Of a stretch of 64,000 nt of DNA, positions 28,776 through 38,522 are shown piece by piece. The notes below the pieces were generated by a model. It saw nothing but the letters and a program-made list of their open reading frames with translations, was not told the origin of the DNA and did no database searches. The position numbers and the translations under genes were made by a program. Each line of letters starts with the position of its first letter. Position 1 is the stretch's first letter. This stretch comes from Methyloversatilis sp. GTDB taxonomy: Bacteria; Pseudomonadota; Gammaproteobacteria; Burkholderiales; Rhodocyclaceae. Location of the stretch: positions 43,094 to 107,093 of the forward strand of contig NZ_JAUYNV010000001.1 of assembly GCF_030698125.1 (NCBI RefSeq), read 5' to 3'.

Positions 28776-30698
28776 TCAGGCCGTGCGATCGATTCCCCGC
28801 GTAGCAATTTCATCAGCGAGACGCTGCATGAAGTCGCTCAGGGTCATCTGCCCGAGATCCGTATTTCCCCGGGCACGCACGGCCACCAATTTTGCCGCCT
28901 TTTCCTTGTCGCCTACGACGACCTGATAAGGCAGCTTCTGCAGACTATGTTCGCGGATTTTATAGTTAATTTTCTCCCCGCGCAAATCGCATTCGACGCG
29001 CAGACCCGCAGCGCGCAAAGCATTCGTGACTTCCTGAGCGTAATCCGCCTGGGCCTCCGTGATACCCATCACGACAACCTGGACCGGAGCCAGCCACAAC
29101 GGAAAGTTGCCCGCATGGTTTTCGATCAGGATGCCGATGAAGCGTTCGAGCGAACCGAGCACCGCTCGATGCAGCATCACGGGCCGGTAACGGCCGTTGT
29201 CCTCGGCGACATACTCGGCGTCCAGCCGCTCCGGAAGCACGAAATCGAGCTGAAGAGTTCCGCACTGCCATGACCGCCCGATGGCGTCCTTGATGTGGTA
29301 CTCGATCTTCGGACCGTAAAAGGCGCCCTCGCCCGGCAGTTCTTCCCACTGCATGCCCGAGGCAGCGAGCGCTTCGCGCAGGCCTGCCTCGGCGCGATCC
29401 CACACATCGTCAGAGCCCGCGCGCTTGGCCGGACGCAGTGAAAGCTTCACTGCCAGATCGTGGAAGCCGAAATCGCGATAGACGCGCAGCAGCAGTTCGT
29501 TGAAGGCGGTCACTTCCGACGTGATCTGTGCCTCGGTGCAGAAAATGTGCGCATCGTCCTGCACGAAGCCGCGTACCCGCATCAGGCCGTGCAGCGCGCC
29601 GGACGGCTCGTTGCGGTGGCAGGAACCGAACTCCGCCAGACGCAGCGGAAGGTCGCGGTAGGAATGAAGCGCTGCATTGAAGATCTGCACATGGCCGGGG
29701 CAGTTCATCGGCTTTACGGCGTAGTCGCGCTTTTCCGACTCGGTGGTGAACATGTTCTCGCGGTAGTTTTCCCAGTGGCCGGATTTCTCCCACAGCACGC
29801 GGTCCATCATGAGCGGCGTCTTCACCTCGCGATAACCCGCTTCGTCGAGCACCTGACGCATGTATTGCTCGATCTGCTGCCACACGACCCAACCCTTGGG
29901 GTGCCAGAACACCATGCCGGGCGCTTCTTCCTGCATGTGAAACAAGTCGAGCTGCTTGCCCAGTCTCCGGTGGTCGCGCTTTTCTGCCTCTTCGAGCATG
30001 TGCAGATAGGCGTCCTGCTCGTCCTTCTTCGCCCAGGCCGTGCCGTAAATGCGCTGCAGCATTTCGTTCTTCGCATCGCCGCGCCAGTAGGCACCGGCCA
30101 CCTTCATCAGCTTGAACACCTTGAGTTTGCCGGTCGACGGCACGTGCGGGCCCCGGCACAGATCGACGAATTCGCCTTCGCGATACAGCGACACATCCTG
30201 ATCGGCCGGAATCGACGCGATGATTTCCGCCTTGTAGTGCTCGCCGATCGACTTGAAGAAGTCGACCGCCTTGTCGCGCTGCCATACCTCGCGCGACACG
30301 GAAATGTCCTTCTTCGACAGCTCGGTCATGCGCTGCTCGATCGCCGCCAGATCTTCAGGCGTGAACGGGCGCTTGTACGAAAAGTCGTAATAGAAGCCGT
30401 TGTCGATCACCGGGCCGATGGTCACCTGGGCATCGGGAAACAGCTCCTTCACCGCATAGGCAAGCAGATGGGCGGTGGAGTGGCGGATCATGTCCAGACC
30501 TTCGGCATCGCGGTCAGTGACGATGGCCAGCTGCGCATCGTTCTCGATCACGAACGAGGTATCGACCAGCTTGCCATCGACACGGCCGGCGAGTGCTGCC
30601 TTGGCCAGACCAGCGCCGATGGATGCTGCAACGTCGCGCACGGTGACTGCAGCGTCAAAGCTGCGGACCGATCCATCCGGCAGGGTGATATTGACCAT
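28776..30698 (-). CDS. thrS: threonine-tRNA ligase
   Basis: Class II synthetase that charges tRNA-Thr. The 640-residue product has the TGS domain (about 1-61; [12 protein letters not shown]), the editing domain with [16 protein letters not shown], a catalytic core with the zinc-site NCPGH and motif 2 ([22 protein letters not shown]), and the C-terminal anticodon domain. The ATG at 30698 follows GGAG; a longer open frame upstream runs through the tRNA-Val gene and is not coding. It heads the thrS-infC-rpmI-rplT run. Confidence 0.97.
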   Translation of the reverse strand: MVNITLPDGSVRSFDAAVTVRDVAASIGAGLAKAALAGRVDGKLVDTSFVIENDAQLAIVTDRDAEGLDMIRHSTAHLLAYAVKELFPDAQVTIGPVIDNGFYYDFSYKRPFTPEDLAAIEQRMTELSKKDISVSREVWQRDKAVDFFKSIGEHYKAEIIASIPADQDVSLYREGEFVDLCRGPHVPSTGKLKVFKLMKVAGAYWRGDAKNEMLQRIYGTAWAKKDEQDAYLHMLEEAEKRDHRRLGKQLDLFHMQEEAPGMVFWHPKGWVVWQQIEQYMRQVLDEAGYREVKTPLMMDRVLWEKSGHWENYRENMFTTESEKRDYAVKPMNCPGHVQIFNAALHSYRDLPLRLAEFGSCHRNEPSGALHGLMRVRGFVQDDAHIFCTEAQITSEVTAFNELLLRVYRDFGFHDLAVKLSLRPAKRAGSDDVWDRAEAGLREALAASGMQWEELPGEGAFYGPKIEYHIKDAIGRSWQCGTLQLDFVLPERLDAEYVAEDNGRYRPVMLHRAVLGSLERFIGILIENHAGNFPLWLAPVQVVVMGITEAQADYAQEVTNALRAAGLRVECDLRGEKINYKIREHSLQKLPYQVVVGDKEKAAKLVAVRARGNTDLGQMTLSDFMQRLADEIATRGIDRTA

Positions 30699-30746
30699 TG
30701 GCGTTGCTCCGGAAAACGGTAACGGGGATGTAACGAATATTCGGGA

Positions 30747-30778
30747 CGAAAAAAAAGTGCGGCCTGAGCCGCACTTTT
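30747..30778 (-). terminator. terminator between tRNA-Val and thrS
   Basis: On the minus strand an 11-bp stem (30753-30763 with 30768-30778, loop of four) is followed by a run of T. It lies downstream of tRNA-Val and about 50 bp before thrS, so it ends the tRNA transcript or acts as a thrS attenuator. Confidence 0.8.
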
Positions 30779-30905
30779 CATTTGCACACGCTTGAACGAA
30801 GTCGTTCCGTGCGTCTTGATCTGCAGGCCTCAGACAGCGATAGATACCGGAGTGAAACGCGTTCGCGGTGTCATAACGCAACCTTTCAAAACCTGCAGCG
30901 AATGT

Positions 30906-30982
30906 TGGTAGGCGCGATTGGACTCGAACCAACGACCCCCACCATGTCAAGGTGGTGCTCTAACCAGCTGAGCTACGCGCCT
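30906..30982 (-). tRNA. tRNA-Val (GAC anticodon)
   Basis: A 77-nt cloverleaf on the minus strand: acceptor AGGCGCG/CGCGCCT, anticodon loop TTGACAT (anticodon GAC), T loop GTTCGAGTC, encoded CCA. Confidence 0.96.
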
Positions 30983-31043
30983 AAAAGAGCGCGCAAGTAT
31001 AGCCGGAATCCGGCGCGACTCAAGACAAATTTCGCACGCTGTT

Positions 31044-31835
31044 TCACGGTGCCTGCCAGGCGGCCAGATACTCCTTCCAGTGCGCGCCTGGCTGCGTGGC
31101 CAGCCATTCACGCACAAAGGCGATCTCGGCATCGTACTGCGCTCGGTCCAGCACACCACGCATCAACTGGAAGCGCTGGAACACGAGGAAGGTGTTGAGC
31201 ACATCGGTTTCACAGTAGTCGCGGATCTGCGCGATCTCGCCGCGCTGCCAGGCGCCCCACACGGCCGAGCCGTCCATGCCGAGCTTGCCCGGAAAACCGA
31301 TCAGCTTGGCCAGTTCGTCCAGCGGCGCATTGCCGCGACCCTGATACAGCGCCAGCAGATCCATCAGGTCCAGATGGCGCGAGTGATAGCGGCTGATGTA
31401 GTTGTTCCACTTGAATTCACGGGCGTCCGGGCCATCACCCTCGCCCATTTCCCAGTAGCGCGGCGCAGTGACGCCATGGATCAGACCGCGGTAGTGCAAC
31501 ACCGGCAGATCGAAGCCCGCGCCGTTCCACGACACGATCTGCGGCGTCAGCCGCTCGATGCCTTCGTAGAAGCGCTGGATGATCTGGCCTTCGCCGTTTT
31601 CCGGCTCGGCCAGCGACCATACCTTGAGCGAACGCGCATCGCGCAATGCGCACGATATGACGACGACGCGCTGCAGGTGCAGCGGCAGGAAGTCGTGACC
31701 GACGCTGGCCCTGCGTTGCTGGAAGGCGAACTCGGCCACTTCCGGGTCGGACAGTTCGTCCGGCAGCTGATGCAGCCGGCGGATACCGGCGATGTCCGGA
31801 ATGCTTTCGATGTCGAATACGAGTACGGCGGCCAT
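31044..31835 (-). CDS. predicted 3'-5' exonuclease (PolB-like)
   Basis: This 263-residue protein belongs to the DnaQ-like exonucleases related to the proofreading domain of B-family polymerases. Exo I is VFDIESIPD (residues about 6-14), Exo II is SWNGAGFDLPVL, and Exo III is RDYCETDVLNT; together they supply the acidic metal ligands. The ATG at 31835 sets exo I next to the N-terminus as usual. Its substrate in the cell is not known. It is the last gene of the cysM-ydbH-ynbE-ydbL group. Confidence 0.85.
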   Translation of the reverse strand: MAAVLVFDIESIPDIAGIRRLHQLPDELSDPEVAEFAFQQRRASVGHDFLPLHLQRVVVISCALRDARSLKVWSLAEPENGEGQIIQRFYEGIERLTPQIVSWNGAGFDLPVLHYRGLIHGVTAPRYWEMGEGDGPDAREFKWNNYISRYHSRHLDLMDLLALYQGRGNAPLDELAKLIGFPGKLGMDGSAVWGAWQRGEIAQIRDYCETDVLNTFLVFQRFQLMRGVLDRAQYDAEIAFVREWLATQPGAHWKEYLAAWQAP

Positions 31836-31857
31836 GTCTGTCCTGTGAGGATTGAAA

Positions 31858-32268
31858 TTACTTGCGCGACCACTGCCCGCCGGACTGGACATACCAGCCA
31901 CTCTGGGCACGCCCGATCCAGCGTTGCGCGAAGGTGGAGCGGATGTCCGCCTCCCATTCGGGATGACCGTTGGCGCGCGCGATTTCGCGATACAGCGCAT
32001 CGCGATCACCATTTTCCTGCGCCACCAGCCCCTGCACCGCCTGGCGCTGTGCGAGCGGCACCGCATTGGCATCGCGCAGCGCTATCCGGCCATCGGCAGT
32101 GAGACCCAGCGCGCCGGATGCATAGTGCGGCGCGAGCTGCGCGTGACGTGCCTGCATCGCGTCGCGCAACTGGCTGATTGCGGGCGTGTTGATTTCCAGA
32201 TTGCCCTGCGCCCAGACTGCGCCCGCGTACAACAGGCAAAGCAGAACAATGCGGTGCATTGTCTTCAT
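31858..32268 (-). CDS. ydbL: YdbL family protein (DUF1318)
   Basis: This 136-residue periplasmic protein has a signal peptide (about 1-20, cleavage after WAQ) and the DUF1318 region (LNTADGRIALRD-like, REIARANGHPEWEADIRSTFAQRWI). In E. coli YdbL acts with the lipoprotein YnbE and the AsmA-like YdbH, which bridge the envelope. The gene order ydbH-ynbE-ydbL is the same here. It overlaps ynbE by 4 bp. Confidence 0.85.
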   Translation of the reverse strand: MKTMHRIVLLCLLYAGAVWAQGNLEINTPAISQLRDAMQARHAQLAPHYASGALGLTADGRIALRDANAVPLAQRQAVQGLVAQENGDRDALYREIARANGHPEWEADIRSTFAQRWIGRAQSGWYVQSGGQWSRK

Positions 32269-32495
32269 GGTTGTTTCCCTTCCGGTGTCGCCGGGGTCTG
32301 GCTGCCGTTCTTCAGCTGCCAGACTTCGTCGATGATGCGATCAGCCGCCTTCTCCGCCGCAGCGGCGGGAAAGTAGATGTTGATGGTGACGCAGCCCGCG
32401 AGCAGGGCCGCAGCAGCCAGAGCGACGGTCATCGGCCCGCACCTGAGTGCTCCTCGCGGGAGCGCCTTGTGTATATGCATCCTGTTCATGTCCAC
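32265..32495 (-). CDS. ynbE: YnbE-like outer-membrane lipoprotein
   Basis: A 76-residue lipoprotein: signal sequence with the lipobox LLAGC, then VTINIYFPAAAAEKAADRIID, typical of YnbE. In E. coli YnbE forms an intermembrane complex with YdbH. The start could be any of three Met codons in the first six; the outermost is given. It lies 1 bp after ydbH. Confidence 0.85.
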   Translation of the reverse strand: MDMNRMHIHKALPRGALRCGPMTVALAAAALLAGCVTINIYFPAAAAEKAADRIIDEVWQLKNGSQTPATPEGKQP

Positions 32496-32496
32496 C

Positions 32497-34506
32497 TCAT
32501 TGAAGCACCGGTTTCGTTTCTGTCACGCGCGCCAGCCGTTCCAGCAATACTTCCCAGTCGACGCGTCGATTGTAGCCAACCACGCTGATCGCCGGCACAC
32601 CGCCGCCTTCGATCAGGACGAAGCCGCCGTTCCGCTCGCTCAGCCCATCCATTTCGCACACACCATTGCGCAAGCGGCACGACACACCCATGCGCCGATA
32701 TCCGAAGCGTTCGAACACGCCAAGAAAGATGCGCTGGATCGCCGCGCTCGCCCCTGCCCCACCCAGCGCAGTGATGCTATCGACTGCGCGCTGGCTGATT
32801 GTCCGCGGATAGTCACCCTCACTCGACCGCACTCGCGCATCGAACGCCAGTGGCACCCAGCGCGACAATTCCAGCCCGGTTACATCACCGTCGAGCCGAC
32901 CGGTAATGCGACCGAACTTGAAAGTTTCGGTCAACGCGTCCAGATCGACATAACGCATCTGCAGGTCGGAAAGTACACGCGGTGTCGTGCCGAAGGGCTC
33001 GATCACCTGCAGACCGCTCGCGGCGATGTAGCCGCCGAACACCTGGATCAGCAGTTGGCCGTCCAGTGACAGCACGCCATCGCGCCAGCGCACATGCGGC
33101 ACGCTGGCGCCAACACTTCCCGCCATGCGCGGCCAGCCGAGCGCCTGCGTCAGTTCCGGCATCGATAGCGGTTCCAGATCGGCAGACAGGTCACCGGTCC
33201 ACCGGCCATCCACGCGCTCGAAGCGCAGCAGATTCAGCTGAAGGCCGGCGTCGAGCAGCGGGATACGCACCGGCTGAACATTGACGTGATCGGGTGCGAC
33301 TTCGGCGTCGAGCACGAAGCGGCCGACAGGCACGCGGCCGAATCGCCCTTCGCCCGCGGTGATATGCATGCGTGTCGCACCGTCACGCTGCCACGGCAGG
33401 TCTGCGTCCAGTTGCTGCAGCGAATACCGCCCGGCTGCGTCACTCACGTGGCCACCGCGTACGATCAGTTTCGCACTGTGCAACCCGGCGGGATCAAGCC
33501 GGGCTGCCACATCCGCGTCCCCCTGCATGACGAATGCCGGCCAGCCCCGCGCGGCAAACAGGGGCTGGACGAAGCGCTCGTTGAGCAACTTCAGGTCGAG
33601 TTCGGCGCCCTGCATGCGCGCAGCGCGCAACGTGGCACTTGCGCGATCCAGTGTGGCGTCGCCGGTCAGACGCCCGATACCGGCAAGATCAAGCGCGAGC
33701 GACGTCAGATTGAGCGCAGACGTCGACAACCTGAAATCCGCCGACAGCACACTGCCCCCGCCGGTCAAATAGATGCTGTCCCACAACAACTCGCCGCCGC
33801 GCCAGTCCGTGACAAGGGTGCCGCGCCAGTCAGGGCCGTCGCGCTGTACGTCGATATCGATGACCGCAGACAGCGAATCCGCCGCACGCAGACCGTCTGC
33901 CGAGCCGAACCGTCCGTCCCTCGCGACGAGCGTCGCACGCAACCGTGGCGTCCGTGCCACACCTGACAGTGTCAATGTGGCGTCGACGTCAACCTGTCCG
34001 GCCGGCCCGTACGGTTTCAACACCGGAAGCTCGCCGAACAAGAACGCAAGCGGCACGCCGGACGATACGAGCCGCAGCTGCGGCGCATCGCCAGCGAGCG
34101 CCCCTGTCACCGTTGCCGTGACTCCGGCGTTCAGGCGGACGTCTGCGCGCAGCGCGCGTTGAGATCCGCGAAGGCTGAACTCGACCGGCCACGGACCGTA
34201 ACCTTCGGCGCTCAGCCGCCCCCTCCTGCAGTGCACTTCAGGCAGCACTGCGAAGTCGCCGCATTCGAGTTTGACATGCTGCAGCGTGCGCCCAGCCACA
34301 AGCGCGCGTGACGCGGTGATGCGCGCGCGGCCGCCGCCCAGACCGGCTGCGGCGATGCGCACATCGCTCAGTTCGACGGCAGGCGCCGACAAAGACTCGA
34401 AGCGCAGTTCGATGGCCGCCTGCGGCGATGAATACACACCGAACAGAATCAGCGCGGCAACGCAGCGGTGCAGCGGCCGCAACAGTCGTTCAGGAAGGGA
34501 ATACAC
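32497..34506 (-). CDS. ydbH: YdbH-like AsmA-family envelope protein
   Basis: This large (about 669 residues) protein has one N-terminal membrane helix (about 12-30) and a long beta-rich periplasmic body typical of YdbH/AsmA-like lipid-transport proteins, with a conserved C-terminal LDALTETFKFGRITGRLDGDVTGLEL region. E. coli YdbH, with TamB and YhdP, supports phospholipid transfer to the outer membrane. The GTG at 34506 is preferred because it overlaps cysM by only 17 bp; an ATG at 34602 would overlap by 113 bp. The exact start is uncertain. Confidence 0.8.
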   Translation of the reverse strand: MYSLPERLLRPLHRCVAALILFGVYSSPQAAIELRFESLSAPAVELSDVRIAAAGLGGGRARITASRALVAGRTLQHVKLECGDFAVLPEVHCRRGRLSAEGYGPWPVEFSLRGSQRALRADVRLNAGVTATVTGALAGDAPQLRLVSSGVPLAFLFGELPVLKPYGPAGQVDVDATLTLSGVARTPRLRATLVARDGRFGSADGLRAADSLSAVIDIDVQRDGPDWRGTLVTDWRGGELLWDSIYLTGGGSVLSADFRLSTSALNLTSLALDLAGIGRLTGDATLDRASATLRAARMQGAELDLKLLNERFVQPLFAARGWPAFVMQGDADVAARLDPAGLHSAKLIVRGGHVSDAAGRYSLQQLDADLPWQRDGATRMHITAGEGRFGRVPVGRFVLDAEVAPDHVNVQPVRIPLLDAGLQLNLLRFERVDGRWTGDLSADLEPLSMPELTQALGWPRMAGSVGASVPHVRWRDGVLSLDGQLLIQVFGGYIAASGLQVIEPFGTTPRVLSDLQMRYVDLDALTETFKFGRITGRLDGDVTGLELSRWVPLAFDARVRSSEGDYPRTISQRAVDSITALGGAGASAAIQRIFLGVFERFGYRRMGVSCRLRNGVCEMDGLSERNGGFVLIEGGGVPAISVVGYNRRVDWEVLLERLARVTETKPVLQ

Positions 34507-35392
34507 CCGTTGACAGATAGCGGTCACCGCGGTCGCAGACGATGGTGACGATGGTCGCATTCTCGACTTCGGCTGCAATGCGCAAAGCGACGACCAGCGC
34601 ACCGCCGGAACTGATGCCGGCGCAGATACCCTCCTCGGCGGCCAGACGGCGCGTCATGTCTTCGGCCGCAGCCTGACCGACATACTCCAGCCGGTCGACG
34701 CGCGCACCATCGTAGATTTTCGGCAGATAGGCTTGCGGCCACTTGCGTATCCCCGGAATCTGCGCACCTTCCTCAGGCTGGCAGCCGACGATCTGGATGT
34801 CCGGATTCATCTCCTTGAGATAGGTCGAAGTGCCCATGATGGTGCCGGTGGTGCCCATGGAGCTGACGAAATGGGTGACGCGGCCATCGGTATCACGCCA
34901 GATTTCCGGGCCTGTGCCTTCGATGTGAGCGCGCGGATTGTCCGGATTGCCAAACTGGTCGAGGATGATGCCGCGACCTTCGTCGCGCATCTTCTCGGCC
35001 ACATCGCGCGCCAGTTCCATGCTGCCCGCCTTGCTCGTCAGCACCAGTTCGGCACCGTAGGCAGCCATGCTCTGGCGGCGTTCGATGCTCTGGTTCTCGG
35101 GCATGACCAGAATCATCTTGTAGCCGCGCATCGCCGCCACCATGGCCAGCGCGATGCCGGTGTTGCCACTGGTCGCCTCGATCAGCGTGTCACCCGGCTT
35201 GATGTCGCCGCGCTCTTCGGCGCGGCGGATCATCGACAGCGCCGGTCTGTCCTTGACCGAGCCGGCTGGATTGTTGCCTTCCAGCTTGCCGAGGATGACA
35301 TTGCCGCGACGCTCGTTGTCCGCGCCCGGAATGCGCTGTAAGCGAACCAGCGGTGTGTTGCCGACGAAATCTTCGAGTGTCTTGTAGTGCAT
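34490..35392 (-). CDS. cysM: cysteine synthase B (O-acetylserine sulfhydrylase)
   Basis: PLP enzyme that makes cysteine from O-acetylserine and sulfide or thiosulfate. The 300-residue product has the PLP Lys in NNPAGSVKDRPAL, the substrate loop EATSGNTGIALA and the PLP phosphate-site GTTGT. The CysM assignment (over CysK) rests on the length and on sequences such as PEEGAQIPGIRKWP. It may relate to cysN at the right end, though the two are far apart. Confidence 0.94.
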   Translation of the reverse strand: MHYKTLEDFVGNTPLVRLQRIPGADNERRGNVILGKLEGNNPAGSVKDRPALSMIRRAEERGDIKPGDTLIEATSGNTGIALAMVAAMRGYKMILVMPENQSIERRQSMAAYGAELVLTSKAGSMELARDVAEKMRDEGRGIILDQFGNPDNPRAHIEGTGPEIWRDTDGRVTHFVSSMGTTGTIMGTSTYLKEMNPDIQIVGCQPEEGAQIPGIRKWPQAYLPKIYDGARVDRLEYVGQAAAEDMTRRLAAEEGICAGISSGGALVVALRIAAEVENATIVTIVCDRGDRYLSTGVFPS

Positions 35393-35419
35393 GGCTGCCT
35401 TGATGTCTGTAGGGCCGAT

Positions 35420-36073
35420 TCAGCGTGAACCGGCCGGTTTGGGGGGTGCGCCTGCCGGCTTGGGCGGAGCGGCGGACCCTGCGGCCGCTGAATCTGCCGA
35501 TGGCTGGGCGGGAGGACTGCCTGCGGGTCTCGGCGGTGCGCCGGCCGGTCGTGCCGGCGGAGCAGGCGGCGTACCCGCAGTACCTCCCGCCGGTCGCGGC
35601 GGTGGCGATGCAGCGGTTCGCATCGGCGGAACTGCTGGCGCCGGAGCCGCCGGTGCTGCAGCGGGTGTCTGTACCGCTGGAGGTGAAGCTCGGCGGCGCA
35701 TCACCACGACGCCGACCACCGCCACGACGCTGATCACCGCGACGATCCACCAGGGAAAGCCATCGGAGGTCGGTACGGCAGAGGGCTGGCTCGCTGTCGC
35801 TCCGGAGGTTGATGCACCGGCTACGGCACTGACGGTGAGCAGCGGCCTGAGTTCGGCGAAGGTCTTGTCGCCGATGCCCTTCACGTTGCGCAGGTCTTCC
35901 ACCGAGGCAAACGGGCCGTTCTTCGAGCGGTGCTCGATGATCGCCTGGGCGCGGCTCGGACCGACGCCGGGCAATGCATCGAGGTCCGCTTCGGTGGCGG
36001 TATTCAGATCGAGCGCGGCAAGCACCCATGGGGCTGCGAGGCAAAACAGCAGACAACAGATCAGGCGACGCAT
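35420..36073 (-). CDS. ComEA-like helix-hairpin-helix protein with membrane helix and Pro-rich tail
   Basis: This 217-residue protein has a signal peptide (1-19), a ComEA-type helix-hairpin-helix DNA-binding domain (about 20-80; LDLNTATEADLDALPGVGPSRA, then VKGIGDKTFAELRP), a linker, a membrane helix at about 107-125, an RRR stop-transfer and a tail of about 88 residues of Pro, Ala and Gly repeats. Typical proteobacterial ComEA proteins of DNA uptake end after the domain at 80-100 residues. The predicted topology puts the helix-hairpin-helix in the periplasm and the tail in the cytoplasm. No other competence gene is in the window. Confidence 0.8.
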   Translation of the reverse strand: MRRLICCLLFCLAAPWVLAALDLNTATEADLDALPGVGPSRAQAIIEHRSKNGPFASVEDLRNVKGIGDKTFAELRPLLTVSAVAGASTSGATASQPSAVPTSDGFPWWIVAVISVVAVVGVVVMRRRASPPAVQTPAAAPAAPAPAVPPMRTAASPPPRPAGGTAGTPPAPPARPAGAPPRPAGSPPAQPSADSAAAGSAAPPKPAGAPPKPAGSR

Positions 36074-36123
36074 GGCGCAAACTCCACAGGCAGATGGAAG
36101 ACGGACGTCGCGCGACCGTCGGA

Positions 36124-37083
36124 TCAGGTGTGACGCAGATCGGCCGCCAGTTCGTCAAGCGAGCATACCGCAGTGCCGAGCTTCGCAACGACGATGCCCG
36201 CCGCGCGGTTCGATAGCCGCATCGCGTCGGTCATTGAACTGCCTGCCGCCAGCATGACGGCCATCGCGGCAATCACCGTGTCGCCGGCGCCGCTCACGTC
36301 ATACACCTCGCGTGCCAGCGCGGGCTCGTGAATGACACCGCGCGCGTCGTAAAGGCTCATGCCGGCGTCCGAGCGGGTCAGCAGCAACGCGCCAAGATTC
36401 AGGTCATCGCGCAGCGCGCGCGCGCGGCGCGCAAGGTCGTCATCATCCGACCAGCGTCCGACGACCTCGCGCAACTCGTTGCGATTCGGCTTCAGCAGCG
36501 TGGCTCCTGCGTAGCGCGAATAGTCGTCGCCCTTGGGATCGACCAACACGGGTTTGCCGACGGCCCGGGCGATTTCCATCATGTCGCGGATGTTCGACAG
36601 CGCGCCCTTGCCGTAATCGGACAGGATCACCAGGTCCGCGTCGCTCACCCGGCGGGCAAACTCATCAAGCTTGGCGCGCAGTACTTCATGCGTCGGCATG
36701 TTCTCGAAATCGATGCGCAGAAGTTGCTGCTGGCGGCCGATCACGCGCAGCTTGATGGTCGTCGATAGCGCGGCGTCCTCGTGCAGACTGGCGTCGATGC
36801 CCGCCGCCTGCATCTGGGCACGCAGCGTGCTGCCGGCGTCGTCGGCGCCGACCACCGACAGCAGACTGACATGCGCGCCGAGTGCGGCACAGTTGCGCGC
36901 GACATTGGCCGCACCACCCGGCCGCTCCTCGACCCGGTCGATCTTCACCACCGGCACGGGCGCCTCAGGCGAAATGCGCTGCACGTCGCCGAACCAGTAG
37001 CGGTCCAGCATCACATCGCCGACGACGAGGATGCGGGCACGCGAGGTGTCGGGCAACGACAAACTGGATGACGGCAGGCTCAT
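36124..37083 (-). CDS. rfaE1: D-glycero-beta-D-manno-heptose-7-phosphate kinase
   Basis: PfkB-family kinase that phosphorylates heptose-7-phosphate for LPS inner-core synthesis. The 319-residue product has the N-terminal GDVMLDRYWFGDVQRISPEAPVPVV and RPGGAANVARN signatures and the C-terminal catalytic GAGDT (DVSGAGDTVIA). It holds only the kinase half of HldE; the adenylyltransferase (rfaE2) must be elsewhere. Confidence 0.95.
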   Translation of the reverse strand: MSLPSSSLSLPDTSRARILVVGDVMLDRYWFGDVQRISPEAPVPVVKIDRVEERPGGAANVARNCAALGAHVSLLSVVGADDAGSTLRAQMQAAGIDASLHEDAALSTTIKLRVIGRQQQLLRIDFENMPTHEVLRAKLDEFARRVSDADLVILSDYGKGALSNIRDMMEIARAVGKPVLVDPKGDDYSRYAGATLLKPNRNELREVVGRWSDDDDLARRARALRDDLNLGALLLTRSDAGMSLYDARGVIHEPALAREVYDVSGAGDTVIAAMAVMLAAGSSMTDAMRLSNRAAGIVVAKLGTAVCSLDELAADLRHT

Positions 37084-37086
37084 CGA

Positions 37087-38262
37087 TCAGGGCGTGAGGT
37101 CGAATTCTTCGGTGCGTTTGGGCGGATAGGTTTCCCAGCCACCACAGGCCGGACAGCGCCAGTGGAACTGGCGCGCCTTGAAACCACAGGTATCGCAACG
37201 GTAACGCGCCACGCGGCGCGTGTGCGCATGGATGATGCCCTTCATCAGATCGGAATCGGTGCGCGACTCCGGCGGCAGCGTCTGCATCTGTGCTTCAAGC
37301 AGCTTGTCGAGGCCGAGCAGTGTCGGATTGCGGCGCAGTTCGTCGCGCACCAGCGCGAGTGCACCGGCCGGCCCTTCCGTGTCGAGCTCTTCCTTGAACA
37401 CCACGTCGAGCAGATCGAGCGACGTGTGGCGTTCGAGATAGCTCTTCAGCAACGTGATGCCCTGACGTTCGCGCCCGAGCTTGCGATAGGCGTCGGCCAG
37501 ACGGCCGGCAACCAGGGCAAGGTAGACAGGATTCTGCTGTTCGACGCGCTGCCACTGTTCGATCGCAAGTTCCCACTGCTGCTCGGCGGCGTGCAGGTCT
37601 CCCATCAATACCAGCGCACGCACGCACTTGCGATGCGTGGCCAGCGCGTCCTCGAGCAGCGGCCGGGCATCGCCGAAACGCGACTGCGCCAGCGCGTGGG
37701 TCGCCAGCTCGCACAGGAACTGGGCGATGTCCTTCTGCGCGCGGTGTGATTCGTCCGGCGGCAAGGCACGTGCAATCTCGATTGCCTTCGCCCACTCCTT
37801 CTCCTGCTGGTAGATGTCGAGCAGGTGATGCAGCGCTGCCATGTCGAGCGCCGTATTGCGCAGACCGACGAACACCTCCTCGGCACGGTCAAGCAGACCG
37901 GCCTTCAGATAATCCTGACCCAGTTCGAGTCGGGCATTCAGGCGCAACTCCGGCTTGATGTCCTCCCGCTTCACCAGCGCCTGATGAATCTGGATGGCAC
38001 GGTCGGTCTCGCCACGGCGTCGGAACAGATTGCCGAGCGCGAACTGCAGTTCTGTGGTTTGCGGATCGCTGCGGGTCGCCTCGATGAAGGACTCGATGGC
38101 GCGATCCGGCTGTTCATTCAGGAGGAAGTTCAGACCGGCGAAGTAGGAGCGCGGCAGCGCTCTGGATTCGCTGACCAGATGGCGAATATCGATGCGCGCC
38201 GCAAGCCAGCCGAGTCCGAAGAAGAGCGGCAGCGCGAGCAGCCACCAAAGTTCGATATCCAT
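37087..38262 (-). CDS. lapB: lipopolysaccharide assembly protein LapB (YciM)
   Basis: LapB is an inner-membrane protein with cytoplasmic TPR repeats that brings LpxC to FtsH for proteolysis and so controls LPS synthesis. The 391-residue product has an N-terminal membrane helix (about 5-22), about eight or nine TPR-like repeats and a C-terminal rubredoxin-like zinc motif (CDTCGF with CPACGGW). It follows lapA by 17 bp and precedes rfaE1 by 3 bp, a functional LPS grouping. Confidence 0.94.
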   Translation of the reverse strand: MDIELWWLLALPLFFGLGWLAARIDIRHLVSESRALPRSYFAGLNFLLNEQPDRAIESFIEATRSDPQTTELQFALGNLFRRRGETDRAIQIHQALVKREDIKPELRLNARLELGQDYLKAGLLDRAEEVFVGLRNTALDMAALHHLLDIYQQEKEWAKAIEIARALPPDESHRAQKDIAQFLCELATHALAQSRFGDARPLLEDALATHRKCVRALVLMGDLHAAEQQWELAIEQWQRVEQQNPVYLALVAGRLADAYRKLGRERQGITLLKSYLERHTSLDLLDVVFKEELDTEGPAGALALVRDELRRNPTLLGLDKLLEAQMQTLPPESRTDSDLMKGIIHAHTRRVARYRCDTCGFKARQFHWRCPACGGWETYPPKRTEEFDLTP

Positions 38263-38279
38263 ATTCCGTGGGAGCCGAC

Positions 38280-38510
38280 TCAGTCAGCCGAAGAGGGAGT
38301 CGGGACGGGCGGCTTGCGCGCATGCGTCCAGCCGGCTAACGCACCGAGCAGCACCCCCAGCACGAACAATGCGAGCAGCACGACCGACAGTTCGATGCGC
38401 CACTCGTGGCCGAAGAACCACCGAACGGTGACCGGATCGCTGTTGCGCGCAGCAAGGCCCAGCAGCAGCAGGAAGACAACAATGCGCAGCAGCCAGTTGA
38501 GGATGGCCAT
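38280..38510 (-). CDS. lapA: LapA-domain membrane protein
   Basis: This 76-residue protein has two membrane helices (about 5-20 and 41-60) and the family motif ARNSDPVTVRWFFG. LapA works near LapB in LPS assembly. It sits in the conserved ihfB-lapA-lapB order. Confidence 0.9.
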   Translation of the reverse strand: MAILNWLLRIVVFLLLLGLAARNSDPVTVRWFFGHEWRIELSVVLLALFVLGVLLGALAGWTHARKPPVPTPSSAD

Positions 38511-38522
38511 GGACGGGTGAAA

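Noticed and set aside
30699..30950. Upstream extension of thrS
   Set aside because: It would cross a strong terminator and the tRNA-Val gene; the ATG at 30698 with GGAG matches the family start.
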